This document shows positions 9,614-20,422 of a stretch of 31,637 nucleotides of DNA, in pieces; position 1 is the first letter of the stretch; each line of letters starts with the position of its first letter. The notes below the pieces were generated by a model. That model saw only the letters and a list, made by a program, of their open reading frames with translations. It had not been told where the DNA came from and searched no databases. The stretch comes from Letharia columbiana (taxonomy: Eukaryota; Ascomycota; Lecanoromycetes; Lecanorales; Parmeliaceae): the NCBI RefSeq assembly GCF_014066305.1, contig NW_023501181.1:1-31637 (forward strand). The letters run 5' to 3'. The position numbers and the translations under genes were made by a program.

Positions 9614-9627
9614 CTACCCCCTCCTTC
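9614..9627 (-). other. polypurine tract of the retrotransposon
   Basis: On the minus strand GAAGGAGGGGGTAG directly precedes the TGTTATG start of the left LTR, where the plus-strand primer tract of an LTR retrotransposon belongs. Its Gs are intact, so the heavy RIP begins further inside, at about 9640. Confidence 0.8.
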
Positions 9628-10379
9628 GTTAAATCATATCCCATAATTGATGAGTAGAAAGGTAGAAAAATAGATATATATGCACGCTTAACGCCTGAAA
9701 AATGATAAAAGCAGTAAAGAAATAATCGTATCCGGGAACCTTAGCATCGTACCTTTCTCCGTTAGAGATATTAGAGACGATAGTAGCTTTTTATATTTAC
9801 GCTATAGCGACGTCGCTAGTTGAAATATATACGCATATAGAGGGCCTAGCCGGAAGGAAATCGATATAGTATAGAGAGAATCATATTTATAGGCGCAGGG
9901 GTAAATAATAGTAATTTCCGAATTCGTATTTAAGCGGATAGGATATCGGTGGAATAATACGACGTGATTAATTAAGGGCTTTCAAACCGAATCGAGCCGT
10001 AAGCGCTAAAAACTCTAATTTAATATTAACTAACTTTAATATAGTCTTCTCTATAGTATATTATTTAGCTAATATTAATTATATTTCGTAATAGCGATAA
10101 CGTAATTCATATATATACTAATATGACTTCGAAAGATCTTTAGAGTTATATTAGCAACGAGGGTTTACGCGAAAGATTATATATAAGATAATTTCTAATT
10201 AATATGGATCTAAGGGATCGATTCTCGGTTTTAGAAAAAATAGAGCTATCCTGAAGACATCGGACGGTTTCAATTCGACTGAAAACGAGGTATCCGAGGT
10301 AATTTCGGCCCGAGAACGCTGTCGCTATTAAAGGCCCCTCGCCCTAATTTCTTTATAGATAAAACTCTTCGGGATATCG

Positions 10380-13300
10380 CTTATAGAAGTCGTCTATTAG
10401 ATCCTAGCAATTTTCGAATTCACCGCCGTCCGCATTATACCAGGTAAGGTCATTATCGAGGCCTTTCTACTTAACTTTATACTTGAGACGGCTATAAATT
10501 AATTTAAAGTTAAGTATTTCTTCGATAACCCATTTAATCCGACCGTTAATAATGATATACTTCGGCGAAGGATTTATCTACCCTAATAAGGGGTTATTTA
10601 CCGCGAGACTTAAGAGATTAGAGTAGAAGACGTCGTGGATCCTTATAATTGACGGAAGTTCCAGACGATATAAGATTTCCATAAGGCCTGTAATCTCGAA
10701 TAAACCGAGTCTCTTATAGTTCAATTTACGGGAAGGGTGATCGGAGATAATATTCTTACTATTTAGAAAGACCTTATCGCCTATTTAAAAAGTAATCTTT
10801 TATTAATACTTATTCGCTTATATAACTATAGCCTTCTAGACGCAGTCTATATTACTTCGAATATACTTAAGAACTTATTTTATATAGTTCGTAATATTCT
10901 TCGCTCGAGTAGTATTAAGACGCTTACGTATAATCTCGTAGTCGATAATATTTAGACTGAAAGTTATTCGAGAATAGAATTTCTTATTCGCGAGAAAAGG
11001 TAGAATATTAATAATCGATAAGATAGTATTATTATCGGCGAACTCGATAATAGATAGCTATCTTATCTAGTTATTTTATATATAGTTATAATATATTTAA
11101 AGATAACGCTTTATATTCTAATTCGCTTATTTAATCTATCTATCGATTTTAGAGTAAAAGGCTATTAATAGCTTAGCTATAATACTTAGTCTCTTATAAA
11201 AAAACTTTTATATAATAGCTATAAATTAAAAATCTTAATTCGATATTATTAAAGTCGATAAGTTATATAGGCGAAATACTTTCTTAAGTAGTAAGTTAAC
11301 TATCTTCTTAGCGATAATATCTTTATCGATATTAGAATAGATTACGTAATAACGTTTCTTAGTAAGTTAATTAATCGCTATCTAAATAGCGTTATAGTCG
11401 TCGAATATAAATAAGTCTATAACGAAGTCGACTAATATATCTTACTATCGTTTCTATAGAATTAATAAAAACTATAATAAGTTATACTCTCGATCGTAAG
11501 ACGTCTTAGCTCTTTAATAGATATAGTAATTCTTAACGTAGATAACTATAATAGCCCTTATACCTCGCTAATAATATTCTCTTTTAAGTAGTTTATAGAT
11601 TTATACTATCTCGAAATAGTCGTAGAACGATTAATCGTATATCTCTCGAATAACATCGATATATATATTATCGAATACTTATAAACGGTCCTTATAATAA
11701 AGCATTTCGTTCTATACGAAGCATTTATTAAGAGTAATCCCTCGAAACTTATTCTTATTTTCGGCGATAGCCTCGCGGATTTTTATATAATATTCGTCTT
11801 TCTTATTAACCTCTACTACTTTATAGTAAATAGAGTTATCGATTATATATATATTAATATATTCGCTATTTAATTTCAATCGATTAGAGATAAGAATTAT
11901 TTGATACTATTAGCGTAATTATTCGTTTTCGAGATCGATTAATTTATACTTAGTTATTCGTATAAATATATCCGCCTTAATATTCCGAGATTCTAATCGA
12001 TAGATAATCTTTATATTAAATTCGAATAGTATATTCAAATAGCAAGCCTAGCGATAGCTGAGGTCTCTTTCTTCGGCGAAGTATATTAAGCTCTTATAGT
12101 TCGTAAAGATCTTAATAGAAATATCGATATATTTTAGTTTAGGACGCTAGTATTTAAGATAGCGAATAATAGCTAGTAACTTCTTATTGTAGATCTAATA
12201 GTTATACTCAATTAAAGTAAGATTCTTACTATAGAAAGCTATTAAGTAAAATACTCTCTTATTATTATATTAGAAAAGAATATCTTCGTTAACGTAGTCG
12301 AAAGAGTTAGTCTTCAAAACGACGTTCTTTATCTTATCGAAATAACGTAGAACTAGAACTTCCGTAACGACGACTTTCAAAAAATAGAAGGTCTCTTAAT
12401 ATACTAAGGATTAATTAAATATAATCTTCTTTATAATAAGTTTTACTATAGATTTAACTATTTTAGAAAAATCTCTAATAAATCGTTAATAAAAATTACA
12501 AAATCCGATAAAGGCCTATATCTCTTTAAGGTTAATAGATATAGTCTACTCGATAATAGTTTAAATTTTAATAAGATTTATTCGTAACCCGTCTATAAAT
12601 ATTAGTAGATCTAGAAACTTAGTTTCCTAAACGTAGAATTCGCACTTAAGAATATTTATCTGAAAGTCGATATTTCTTAATTTCTAAAGGATTTATCTAA
12701 CGTATTAAACGTATTTCTTTTTTATCTTATTATAAATAAATATATTATCGAGGTAGATTTAATAGAAGTCGTTTAGATACTTAAATAGAATATTATTCAT
12801 ATATTATTAATATGTAACTAGATCGTTAATTAAATCGAAGGGGAGGATTTAATACTTATATACTTTAAGGGAGGTAATAAAAGTAGTAAAATCCTCGCTA
12901 TTAGGGTGTATACGTAGTTTATTAAACGCGGCTATAATATTTAATCGAGTAAGATATTTACATCTCTAGATTCTTATCAAAATCTTATCTATTAATAGAA
13001 TTAGATATCGATTCCTTTTAATAATAGCGTTTAGCTTTCAATAGTCCATATAAAAACGTAATTCTTTATTCGGCTTTTTCGCGAATAGAATAGGTAAGGC
13101 GAATAGTGTATAACTTAATGTTATGAATTTCTTCTTTAAATATTCATCCAGGTACTTCTTTACCTATTTTAGTTTATATTCTAATATTAAATAGATTCTA
13201 CTTTTAGAAAGTTTTATTTTATCGAAGCTATCGTTGAATTTCAGCTTATAGTTATAAGAACGATATAAGGAAAGTATATTCGCCTTAATTCTATCGAAAA

Positions 13301-14256
13301 TATCGAGATAATTATAATACTTCGTAGATAGCTTATATTTTACCTTCTTAGAACTAATCTCTTTAATACTATTAATCTAAATAAAGCAATTAAAACCGCA
13401 ATATCTTTTATATTTCTTTTCTAAGTTATAGAGATAGGGTTTATTAATCGATATGCGAGAATCGCGAGGTATTCGATTAATGGAAGGTATATATAATATT
13501 AGCGAGTTATTATAGATTTTATTTATCGTTAATATAAATAGCTTATTATCTTTTTCATAGGTTAGTTAATAGTAAGTCGCTATATTAATCTCAGCGATAT
13601 TAATAAACTTAGGCTCCTTACTATTCTCATCCTTATTTAATAAGAAAATATTCGAATTAATCTCGTTATCGTAAGTAGATAGAGGAGAACTTTATTATTT
13701 TAATATAATAGATGAGAGGGTAAGTAATATAGATAGCCGAAGGTTCGAAGTTAGTAGAAAGAAGAGTTTATTTATTATTAATATCTAATTATTATTATAA
13801 TTATATCGATCGAATAGAAAGAGTATCTTATTTCGTAATATATTAAGAACTATCTTATATTTATTCATCTAAAGTTTTTTAACTATTATATCGTATTTTA
13901 ATAGTATAATTAATATTAGATATATTTCTTCTTAATAGTCTTTTACTATTATCGTAGTAAGTAGTATATAATTAATTATTTTATAATCTAGCCGTTATAA
14001 TCTCTTAGTAATTTAGATTATAATAGTAAGAGTAATTTCAGATATAAGACCTTATATATCGCTGAGACTAAGGACTTATTTATAACTATATAAGCATCGA
14101 TATATTTACTATCTATAAGAAAATCCTTAAATAGATAGATTCTCCCTTATAAGAAAAGCGTAACTTATATACGAAAAGAACGACGTGCTAAGACGTTATT
14201 AAGAATATCTATTAGATATACTTTATAAGTACCTCTTATCGTAACTTTAAAAGAGG
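10380..14256 (-). pseudogene. RIP-degraded pol: RT, RNase H, integrase, chromodomain
   Basis: Read on the minus strand. Reverse transcriptase: YLDNIFIY at 12755-12732, where the family has a second Asp (Asp to Asn by G-to-A). The RT/RNase H connection has GFCNFY then RFIRDFSKIVKS at about 12520-12450. RNase H follows with FDYVNEDIL, VFYLIAFYSKNLTLIEYNY and IKIFTNYKSLIYF down to about 12070. Integrase: a zinc-finger remnant around 11700-11530 in which the expected Cys read as Tyr (VKNYYIY then RAKTSYDREY), and core DFVIDLFIFDDYNAI at about 11435-11395. Chromodomain with KYKVK, KGLDNDLTWYNADGGEFEN at about 10500-10380. Frames are cut by many stops. The right boundary is set by the gag stop at 14257; a protease could not be placed with confidence. 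Confidence 0.88.
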
Positions 14257-15600
14257 CTATTCGTTTTCCGAATTCGAAGAAGAACCGTCGCTACCCGTGA
14301 TATCGACGTTATTAATTTCGAATTCGAATTCTTTATCTATTTCCATCGCGTAAAGTCGCGCCTCCTCGAAGGCCTTTTTACCGATCTCGATTTAAGTAGT
14401 TATTATACAGTCCTTTCGATAGTAATCTTTCTTACCGCAGTTATAGCATATTAGTTCCCTTGATTTCGAACTAGTCGTAATATTTAGAGGCGTAGTAGTT
14501 ATACTTAAACTAAACCCGATAACGAGTATAAGATATATATTAGCCGCGAGTGCTATCGTCGATATTCGTATTATAGTTAACTTAATAGTAGTCTTTATAG
14601 ACTTAAAATTCTTATAATTAGCACGTTATAAGTTATCTAGCTTTCGAAGATATTCTTTTATAGTCTTTAAAGTAGTAAAACCTTCTATAATCTACTATAC
14701 CTTCTTTAATTTCTTTCTTAGTTTTTTAAAAAGATAGTTCTCTAGTATAAGAATTTCGTTATAGCTAAAAATAATACCTAATCGAATAAAGTCTAAATAG
14801 AAGTCGATAAAGAGTCGAGTCCTTTACTATAGAGTATATATATCACGTAATATATTACTACGTCGATTTAAATTCTCATAGATATCGACTAACTCGTCTA
14901 TAATCTTAGTAAAAAACTAATACGAGTTAGTGAAGTTTCGAAGTCTTCTATATATCGTATATTATATAGTCTTATCGCCGAGTTATAAGACTACGTAAGC
15001 TATCTTAAAGTCCTTAATAAGATAATAATCGCTATTAGTCTTAAATTTCTATTCTATTCTAGAGGATCAGTCGTTTTAGATAAGATCGCTATCGTCGATA
15101 AATAGAGGTAGGTTTAGAACCTTAACTAATTTCTCTTTTAAATATCTAGATATACGTTTCTTCTCGATTAATAATAGTCGTAAGTCTTTTATTAACTATA
15201 TCTTAAGGCTATTAACTTTCCGCTATAAAAAAGTTATATCCTTCTAAAAGTCTTAGACTAGTTAATTTATCTTCTCGATTATTCTATAGACCTAATATAA
15301 ATCGTTTATAACTAGATTCTTTTTTATAACGACGACGTAATATTAAATAGTAACCTCGCGAAAATCGTTTTTCTCTTAACGAATTTCATTTAATATAGTT
15401 ATAAATTCGTCGAGTTAATACTTAGCCTAATATTATAATTATAGACTATTAGCGATATCTTAAGATATATCTATCGAGTCTATCTTATTAGTGATATTAT
15501 CTAATAGAACTAATATTCGTCGAAACTTAGTTTACTCTAATAAGGTCTTAATTTAATCTATTCTTTTAATATTAGACTTCGCTATAAGAAAGAAGAAAAG
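14257..15600 (-). pseudogene. RIP-degraded gag with zinc-knuckle remnant
   Basis: The zinc knuckle is at 14448-14407 on the minus strand and reads CYNCGKKDYYRKDC. This is the CX2CX4HX4C nucleocapsid motif with His changed to Tyr, as a C-to-T change would give. Downstream, KKAFEEARLYAMEIDKEFEF and an acidic Ser/Asn/Glu tail run to a TAG at 14259-14257. The upstream part is too mutated to define a start; 15600 is an approximate limit. Confidence 0.7.
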
Positions 15601-16291
15601 AAGATTTTAAATAAAGTGGAGAGGAGTTTAAATACTTCGAAAGAATAAATATTAAGAATACTAGATATACTAGAGAATAATAAAGCCTCTTTAAGATGTG
15701 TCGAAATTATTCGATATTAAGAATAAAAAATTTCACTATAAAGCTTAAGATAAGATTATTTCTTTACGAGGGTTTAATACACTTATTTCTTAATTATTTA
15801 AGGCGTTAAGAAGATTATAAGTGCTTTAAATAGTAGCTTTTCGAGTATACTTACTTCGCCTAGAGAGTCCCTTATCTCGTAGAGAAGTTATATACGAGAA
15901 AGTTTCGAAGAATAGTATCTTAAATTAGCTATAACTCGACCGTTTCTTATCTAATTAAAGCTTCGTTAAAACTCTAGACGTTATAGTATATAAAGTTATA
16001 AGTAATACTACTAGTATATATTTTGAATATAAAAATATAAGATAATATTAGCTATTTCTTTCGATTCGCTAGCTATACGAATAATTTAATATCTTCTTTA
16101 TCCCTTAACTACTATTTATCGAGATCGTTTCGCTATTTCTTTTAAGCTCTTTAAAATTAATTTATCTATCTAATAGACTTACTTAGAGATATAATAGCTT
16201 AACTTAATTTCTTATTAAAGCCTCTATTAGCGCGTTTCTTTAAATTTATTCGCTAATACGAATAAAATAAGTAAGTTAATCTTAGTTATAG

Positions 16292-16455
16292 TATTAAAAT
16301 CGATATAGATATAATATTAATATAGATATATTAAATAAGATAACTAAGATATTAAACTATATAGGTGAAAAGAAGATATAATATAATAGAGGATACCTCC
16401 GCCAAGGCTCGCTAGTCATAGGGCTGAGGGGTATATTAAGGATACGCTTATAATA
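16292..16455 (-). repeat. 5' LTR (right copy), heavily RIP-mutated
   Basis: 164 bp, gap-free partner of 9450-9613. Its ends read TATTATAAG and TTTTAATA on the minus strand instead of TGTTATGAG and CCTGACA, so both conserved TG/CA ends are lost to transitions. The middle CCTCCGCCAAGG and GGGCTGAGGGG survive unchanged. Confidence 0.9.
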
Positions 16456-16460
16456 AGTAT
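16456..16460. repeat. target site duplication (right), AGTAT
   Basis: Directly outside the right LTR; partner of AGCAT at 9445-9449 with one C-to-T difference. Confidence 0.7.
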
Positions 16461-16510
16461 TATTATTCTTTATTTTAATAAGTACCAGTACTCTATATAA
16501 TAGCGACGTA

Positions 16511-16570
16511 GTATATATATACGAAGTATATATATACGAAGTATAAATATGCGAAGTATATATATAATAG
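16511..16570. repeat. 15-bp tandem repeat, about four units
   Basis: GTATATATATACGAA occurs at 16511-16525 and 16526-16540, then GTATAAATATGCGAA at 16541-16555 and a partial GTATATATATAATAG at 16556-16570. The third copy keeps a G where the others have A, compatible with repeats diverging under RIP. Confidence 0.85.
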
Positions 16571-17120
16571 CGATATTAATAGAATATATAATAGCGATAA
16601 TATTAAAGTACTAATTATAGCCTATAGTTAATACTTTAATATTTATAGCGTAAAGAAATAGAGAAAGAGTATAAAGACTTCTAATATATAAGTCTTATTT
16701 ATATAGTATAATAAATAGAAATCTTCTTATTATTCTCTATCTTAATTATCTTTTATTAATATATTTAATATTTAAAGTATTAATTATAATAATAAGACTC
16801 GAATTTAAATACTTATTAAGTTTTATTAATTATAAATAAAACGTTATATTACTCGAAAAGATATATTAAGAACTTATAAGAAAGTTAAAAGATAATAACT
16901 ATATTATTAAAATTACGAGTTTATTTAAAAGAGGATTTAGAAGTAAATAGAGTAAATATCGAGATATATTACGAAGGTAATACGTTTTAAAGATAATAAC
17001 GAGTATAGAAAAGATCGTAGAGGAGGTAATATACGATTATACGACTCCGCCGAGCGAGCTAATGAGTATATACGCAATTATATAAAGCATTATCGTTAAA
17101 TAAATGTAACTATACAGAAA

Positions 17121-17146
17121 GTGCCAAGAATGCCAAGAGTGCCAAG
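17121..17146. repeat. subterminal TGCCAAG repeats
   Basis: Three head-to-tail copies of a GTGCCAAGA-like unit just inside the right 32-bp arm. The left arm is followed by one copy (ATGCCAAGACAAG, from 9385) and an inverted CTTGGCA at about 9419. Short repeats next to the termini are common in DNA transposons, where they serve as transposase sites. Confidence 0.6.
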
Positions 17147-17157
17147 TATTTTAGCGC

Positions 17158-17189
17158 TGTCCAGGACTTTTGGTGCCGACCTCCGTATG
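17158..17189. repeat. right 32-bp arm of inverted repeat bracketing the nested element
   Basis: Starts TGTCCAGGAC and ends CTCCGTATG; exact reverse complement of 9354-9385. It is unmutated although the DNA just inside it is heavily RIP-altered. Confidence 0.85.
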
Positions 17190-17627
17190 GCCTGAGTACC
17201 ACAGGATTTGATAGAGCGAGGACGCCGGCCCAGAACCTCAAATGCTGCTTGATCTCTAAAATAGGCTGTGTCCCCGCGTCCATGCCAGGTATGTTGACCT
17301 CTACGACTTTCTTACTGGTGGATGAAAAGAGGGAACTATACGGTGCATACGGAGATGAACACTACCAATTGCACAAGGATGACTGGTTTCGCGGGTACTG
17401 TGTGGGTGAATGAGGAGGCTGATGATGGTGATGTTCAGGCATGAAAAGAGAGGGACATGCTGAGATGGTAGGAGGTTATCAGGATCTCTCTAAGAGCCAT
17501 GGGCCGGTTGACACCTGAGGACAGGGAGATTGTAATTCCTAGTCTCAGCCAGATAGACGAAGGCGGGTGGCTAACCGTGTCATGCAAATTGCGAAGCGCT
17601 TACAAAATTCAGGGGGTCAGCCCGGTA
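17190..17627. other. intergenic between two mobile elements, one 43-codon ORF
   Basis: Normal base composition. The only notable frame is 17282-17413 (+), 43 codons, including FLLVDEKRELYGAYGDEHY, HKDDWFRGYCVGE and a stop. The amino-acid make-up looks protein-like, and it may be the last piece of a gene cut by rearrangement, but I do not recognise it. Confidence 0.35.
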
Positions 17628-18561
17628 GCTTTTAAACCTCAGCCCACCCCCACGGTAATATTACCGGAGAACGATTAGGCCGACCCGCCGGATTACTAAG
17701 GCCCTCCCATAGTAATTTGGCAGCCCTCCTTACCTGTTGCACTCTTCTTCTCCATACCTCGCTGTCGTCTATTAATTTTTTTGAAGCTATCCACAACTCC
17801 GCCCCGCCTACTATGATCTCTCAAGAACGCGTCGTTCTCAAGAACGCGTCGTTCGCCAGCCCCCGCAATACGGGGGCTTCGAGGATACTTAGGAGGAGCT
17901 GGATTGGTACGGCAGTAACCCTGAAGGCATTGATCGGGATCGTCCTCCGCCAGAGGTTCTCTCGGAAGACGATATGGCCCTGCTGCAGGAGAAGGATGAG
18001 AGTGACCCCAGTGATGCTAAGTGGAGTCGCGGCACGTACTCTGACGCGTCTAGATCGCCGTCGCCACCATTTAATACCCTCCCTACCTCCCATTCTATAT
18101 TTTGAAGGCGGGTACGGTGGATTGGGAGGACGATGTAAGGGAGCGTATTTCCGCCTAGTGGGTGGCGATGTCTATTCGTCAATAAGGGGTTTAAGAGGCC
18201 TTGAAGGAGCTCGCCGGCGATGGGTATAGTATAGCCCGGCTAGAGGCGCCAGCGAGGCGGAGTGGGGAGGATTAGACTAGACTATATAGGCAACACCACC
18301 GATAAAGTCCTCTTCCCCGTGGAAATCCCCAGCTCCGGTGACGGCGAGTCTCCTTTCCGCCCTGTATACCTCGGGAAGGCGGAGAGCCTCCATTGTACGA
18401 ATAGCCTCATCGGTGACAGCGAGATCTAGCGACGGTGTGATAGTGACAGCGAGGTTGCTACGAGGCCGCGCCTTATTTTGATGTGACCCCCATACAAATC
18501 TGGCGCGGCCTTGTAATCCCGCTACTGGTATTTTTCTTAGCATGGGCTGAGGTTTAAAAGC
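17628..18561. mobile_element. Putative defective DNA transposon with 19-bp inverted arms
   Basis: GCTTTTAAACCTCAGCCCA at 17628-17646 is repeated inverted and exact at 18543-18561, 934 bp overall. Similarity continues weakly outward. Next to the left arm is the 14-bp palindrome CGGTAATATTACCG (17653-17666), then an ATTACT...AGTAAT inverted pair around 17691-17715. The interior is GC-normal and holds a broken acidic reading frame. No target duplication is obvious; TTAA lies within both arms, so a piggyBac-like TTAA insertion is one possibility. Confidence 0.5.
17800..18105 (+). pseudogene. broken acidic ORF inside the 17.6-18.6 kb element
   Basis: One frame reads RSQERVVRQPPQYGGFEDT, then a TAG at 17890-17892, then EELDWYGSNPEGIDRDRPPP, EVLSEDDMALLQEKDESDPS and DAKWSRGTYSDASRSPSPPF, to TGA at 18103-18105. 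Acidic/Ser-Pro bias like this is common at the N-terminus of fungal transposon proteins. The in-frame TAG could be a former CAG hit by C-to-T. A direct repeat TCTCAAGAACGCGTCGT (17819-17835 and 17836-17852) lies at its start. Function not recognised. Confidence 0.35.
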
Positions 18562-19607
18562 ATCCGTCAGCCTACTCGTAATGCCAAGACATTATATCCG
18601 AAAGGCGCCAGTTCATAGGGTACTAATTGCGTCGCCTTCTTCAATTCCTTGACTTTGTCCGGCCGTTTCTTTCTGGTAGTTTCATGAGTGGATGGATATC
18701 TGTCTCAGCCCCAAAGGCGATCGCTGTAGGACACAATCTTCCATTCGGAACTGTGTGCTGAGCAGTGCTGAGCAAATAAACACTCCCAAGGTTCAAGGGC
18801 AGTTCCTCCGGGTTCAGTGACGGAATTTAAGAGCCAATCTTTCTCGTGCATGCGACCCAAAGCTCTCAAGACCGAGGGTGCGGCGCGGATATTATGGAAC
18901 TGACATGAAGGCTTCGATCTTTTGGACTGTTGTGTGTAGAAAGCCCGCATCGGATCACAGCAAAGATCCAAGGCATGGCAATGAACATGACCTTCCCGGA
19001 GTCTTTGCTGTGGCAAGGCCGAGTCAAGTATCGATGACCTGCTCTCGAGGCTGACGGTCTATAGGCGAGCCGAGGGTACTGGATAACGACTGCCCGCAAG
19101 GCTGCGACCTCGCTTCCGCTGAGGAAAAAGCTGGCGGCGGTGGCGATAGCAGGGCAATTCCCTGTCCGTAGAAGCCGGCCCTTGCGCTGGAGAGCCATTA
19201 GTCCGTCTAATGACAAAGTGGATAGACGAGCAAGCGTGTAAGTCAGTCGAAGTTGTACTTTGTTCGACGACCTCTGTTCCGCTCACTTTCCCCCCCATAG
19301 CCTCCCAACAAGCGCCTCGTCATTACTTCACCTCGACAAAGAGGGCTGAAAAATACATAGGATCACGCCTTCATGTGCGTTAAGGACTAGGTTGAAAGCA
19401 GAGAAGCTAAGTTCCTTGGAGTCATACCTCAACGCAGTCCGCAATTCCTCAATTGTCAAGATCTAGCACAGAAAGAAGTACTATTACAGCGTCCTCACAA
19501 TCAACAAAGACTTCTCCAATCGAGAGCCTTCCATCATCAGTCAAAGCCTTATATGCCCGTACCCACTTACCGAGTTCCGCGTCAGCCTCGTCCATTCCAC
19601 ATCCTGA
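18562..19607. other. no supportable gene
   Basis: GC-normal sequence of about 1 kb between the inverted-arm element and the secreted-protein gene. A minus-strand stretch near 18690-18575 reads KKRPDKVKELKKATQLVPYE and ends at a stop; it may be a transposon or gene scrap. Open frames of 80-116 codons on the minus strand (18705-19298) overlap each other in different frames and match nothing I know. Confidence 0.4.
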
Positions 19608-20422
19608 CTATGTCGACCCTACAGAGGGAACCGGCTCCGGATAAGTAGTCTCATCACACAACGCCCCACACCCTAGCCTCGTCTGCGGACTCGGCTGCGT
19701 CCAGCTATAATCCTTACTCCACGCCGTATAATCGGGCTGACTCGTGATCCCACTCCGGCCCCCGCTACACCTCCTGCGAATGTAGCCATCAAAAACTTGC
19801 ACAACACTACTAGTCCAAAGGGCATGGCACAACTTATCATCCCAAGTGCAAGTATTAAGCACAGTAGCGGTGACGCACTTGCTCTTGAGCCAGGTATTGT
19901 CGATATTTTCTTGGAGTTCGAGGCCGATTTTTTCGATGATATCGACTTCGATTTCGTTGCCCCAGGTGATGCTCCAGGAGCCGCAATTTTGGACGGCGTC
20001 CTGGGAGCTGGAGGCGCATGTGCTGGTGAGGGCGCAGTCAATTGTGTTTTCTTTCATGGGTGTCCAGGCTTGGGCTTGGTATTCGTTGGTGACGTAGAAC
20101 TATGCAGGGTCAGTGCTGCTATATTTCCTTATGGCTTTTTGAAAGAAAATGAGAACGGGATGAGGTGAGGTCTTACGATGTCGGTCCAGCATTTGACTCC
20201 GCTGGCGTAGGTACCTTGGTCTTTCGAGTCTACATATGTTCCGGAGCCGTCGGGGTAGGAGCTCGTGCTGCCAGTATAGTCGCCTAATTGTGCGGTGGTG
20301 CCCGCTCGCTTGAAGAGCAGGTTAGAGTCGGAGCTTCCCTCAGCTGACGGGTAGGCGAGTGCTAGGCGTGCAAGGCAAATCCCCATGAGGTTTAGGGACG
20401 GAAGTCTCTTGATCAACATCAT
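19608..20422 (-). CDS. Cysteine-rich secreted protein, effector-like, unknown family
   Basis: Two exons on the minus strand, 20422-20177 and 20099-19608, joined across a 77-bp GTAAGA...TAG intron; 245 aa. Residues 1-23 form a signal peptide (MMLIKRLPSLNLMGICLARL then ALA), followed by a short pro-region ending in LLFKR (residues 35-39), a Kex2-type site. The mature part has ten cysteines, all but one in exon 2 (KCWTDI; DCALTSTC; NCGSW; KCVTATVLNTCTWDDKLC; RRRC; GCGALC), enough for five disulfides. Aromatic motifs such as SITWGNEIEVDIIEKIGLEL and DYTAWSKDYSW stand out. I recognise no named domain. Small secreted cysteine-rich proteins beside RIP-affected repeats are typical effector candidates, but that is inference; a wall or antimicrobial role is equally open. 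The start is the first of two adjacent ATGs. Confidence 0.8.

Larger units (their letters stand above)
9450..16455 (-). mobile_element. Full-length Ty3/gypsy (chromovirus-type) LTR retrotransposon, RIP-inactivated
   Basis: 7006 bp with two 164-bp LTRs, a 5-bp target duplication, a polypurine tract before the 3' LTR and coding remains in the order gag, RT, RNase H, integrase, chromodomain read on the minus strand. That order and the C-terminal chromodomain place it with the chromoviruses of the Ty3/gypsy group. The interior is very AT-rich and riddled with TAA/TAG; characteristic residues are changed exactly as C-to-T/G-to-A would do. It is dead as a coding element. A primer-binding site could not be recognised next to the right LTR because of the mutation load. 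Confidence 0.93.
16461..17157. mobile_element. RIP-mutated right part of the older bracketed element
   Basis: AT-rich DNA between the retrotransposon's right target duplication and the right 32-bp arm. Removing the retrotransposon joins 9354-9449 to 16461-17189 as one element of about 0.83 kb. No reading frame survives; a short richer patch (CGACTCCGCCGAGCGAGC, about 17041-17058) is the best-preserved part. Composition changes abruptly to normal at about 17110. It may be a MITE or a deleted hAT-like element (guess). Confidence 0.55.

Noticed and set aside
9640..16290. The AT-rich block could be a mitochondrial insertion or centromeric DNA.
   Set aside because: LTRs, target duplication and recognisable gag/pol motifs show it is a RIP-mutated retrotransposon; no mitochondrial genes were seen.
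16285..16470. The 9.45 and 16.3 kb similarity first looked like two dispersed fragments with a 3-bp indel.
   Set aside because: A gap-free alignment of 164 bp with matching TG/CA ends and AGCAT/AGTAT flanks shows they are the LTR pair of one element.
17654..17664. TAATATTAC, identical to the conserved nonanucleotide at replication origins of geminivirus-like circular DNAs.
   Set aside because: It lies in a self-complementary 14-bp palindrome rather than the loop of a GC stem, and no Rep-like frame is nearby. A nine-base AT-rich match is easily chance.
18780..18800. A GGTTCAAGG motif resembling a tRNA B box.
   Set aside because: No matching A box or cloverleaf stems could be drawn around it.
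18705..19298. Minus-strand frames of 79-116 codons.
   Set aside because: They overlap in different frames, show no domain or signal peptide, and cannot be extended by plausible introns.
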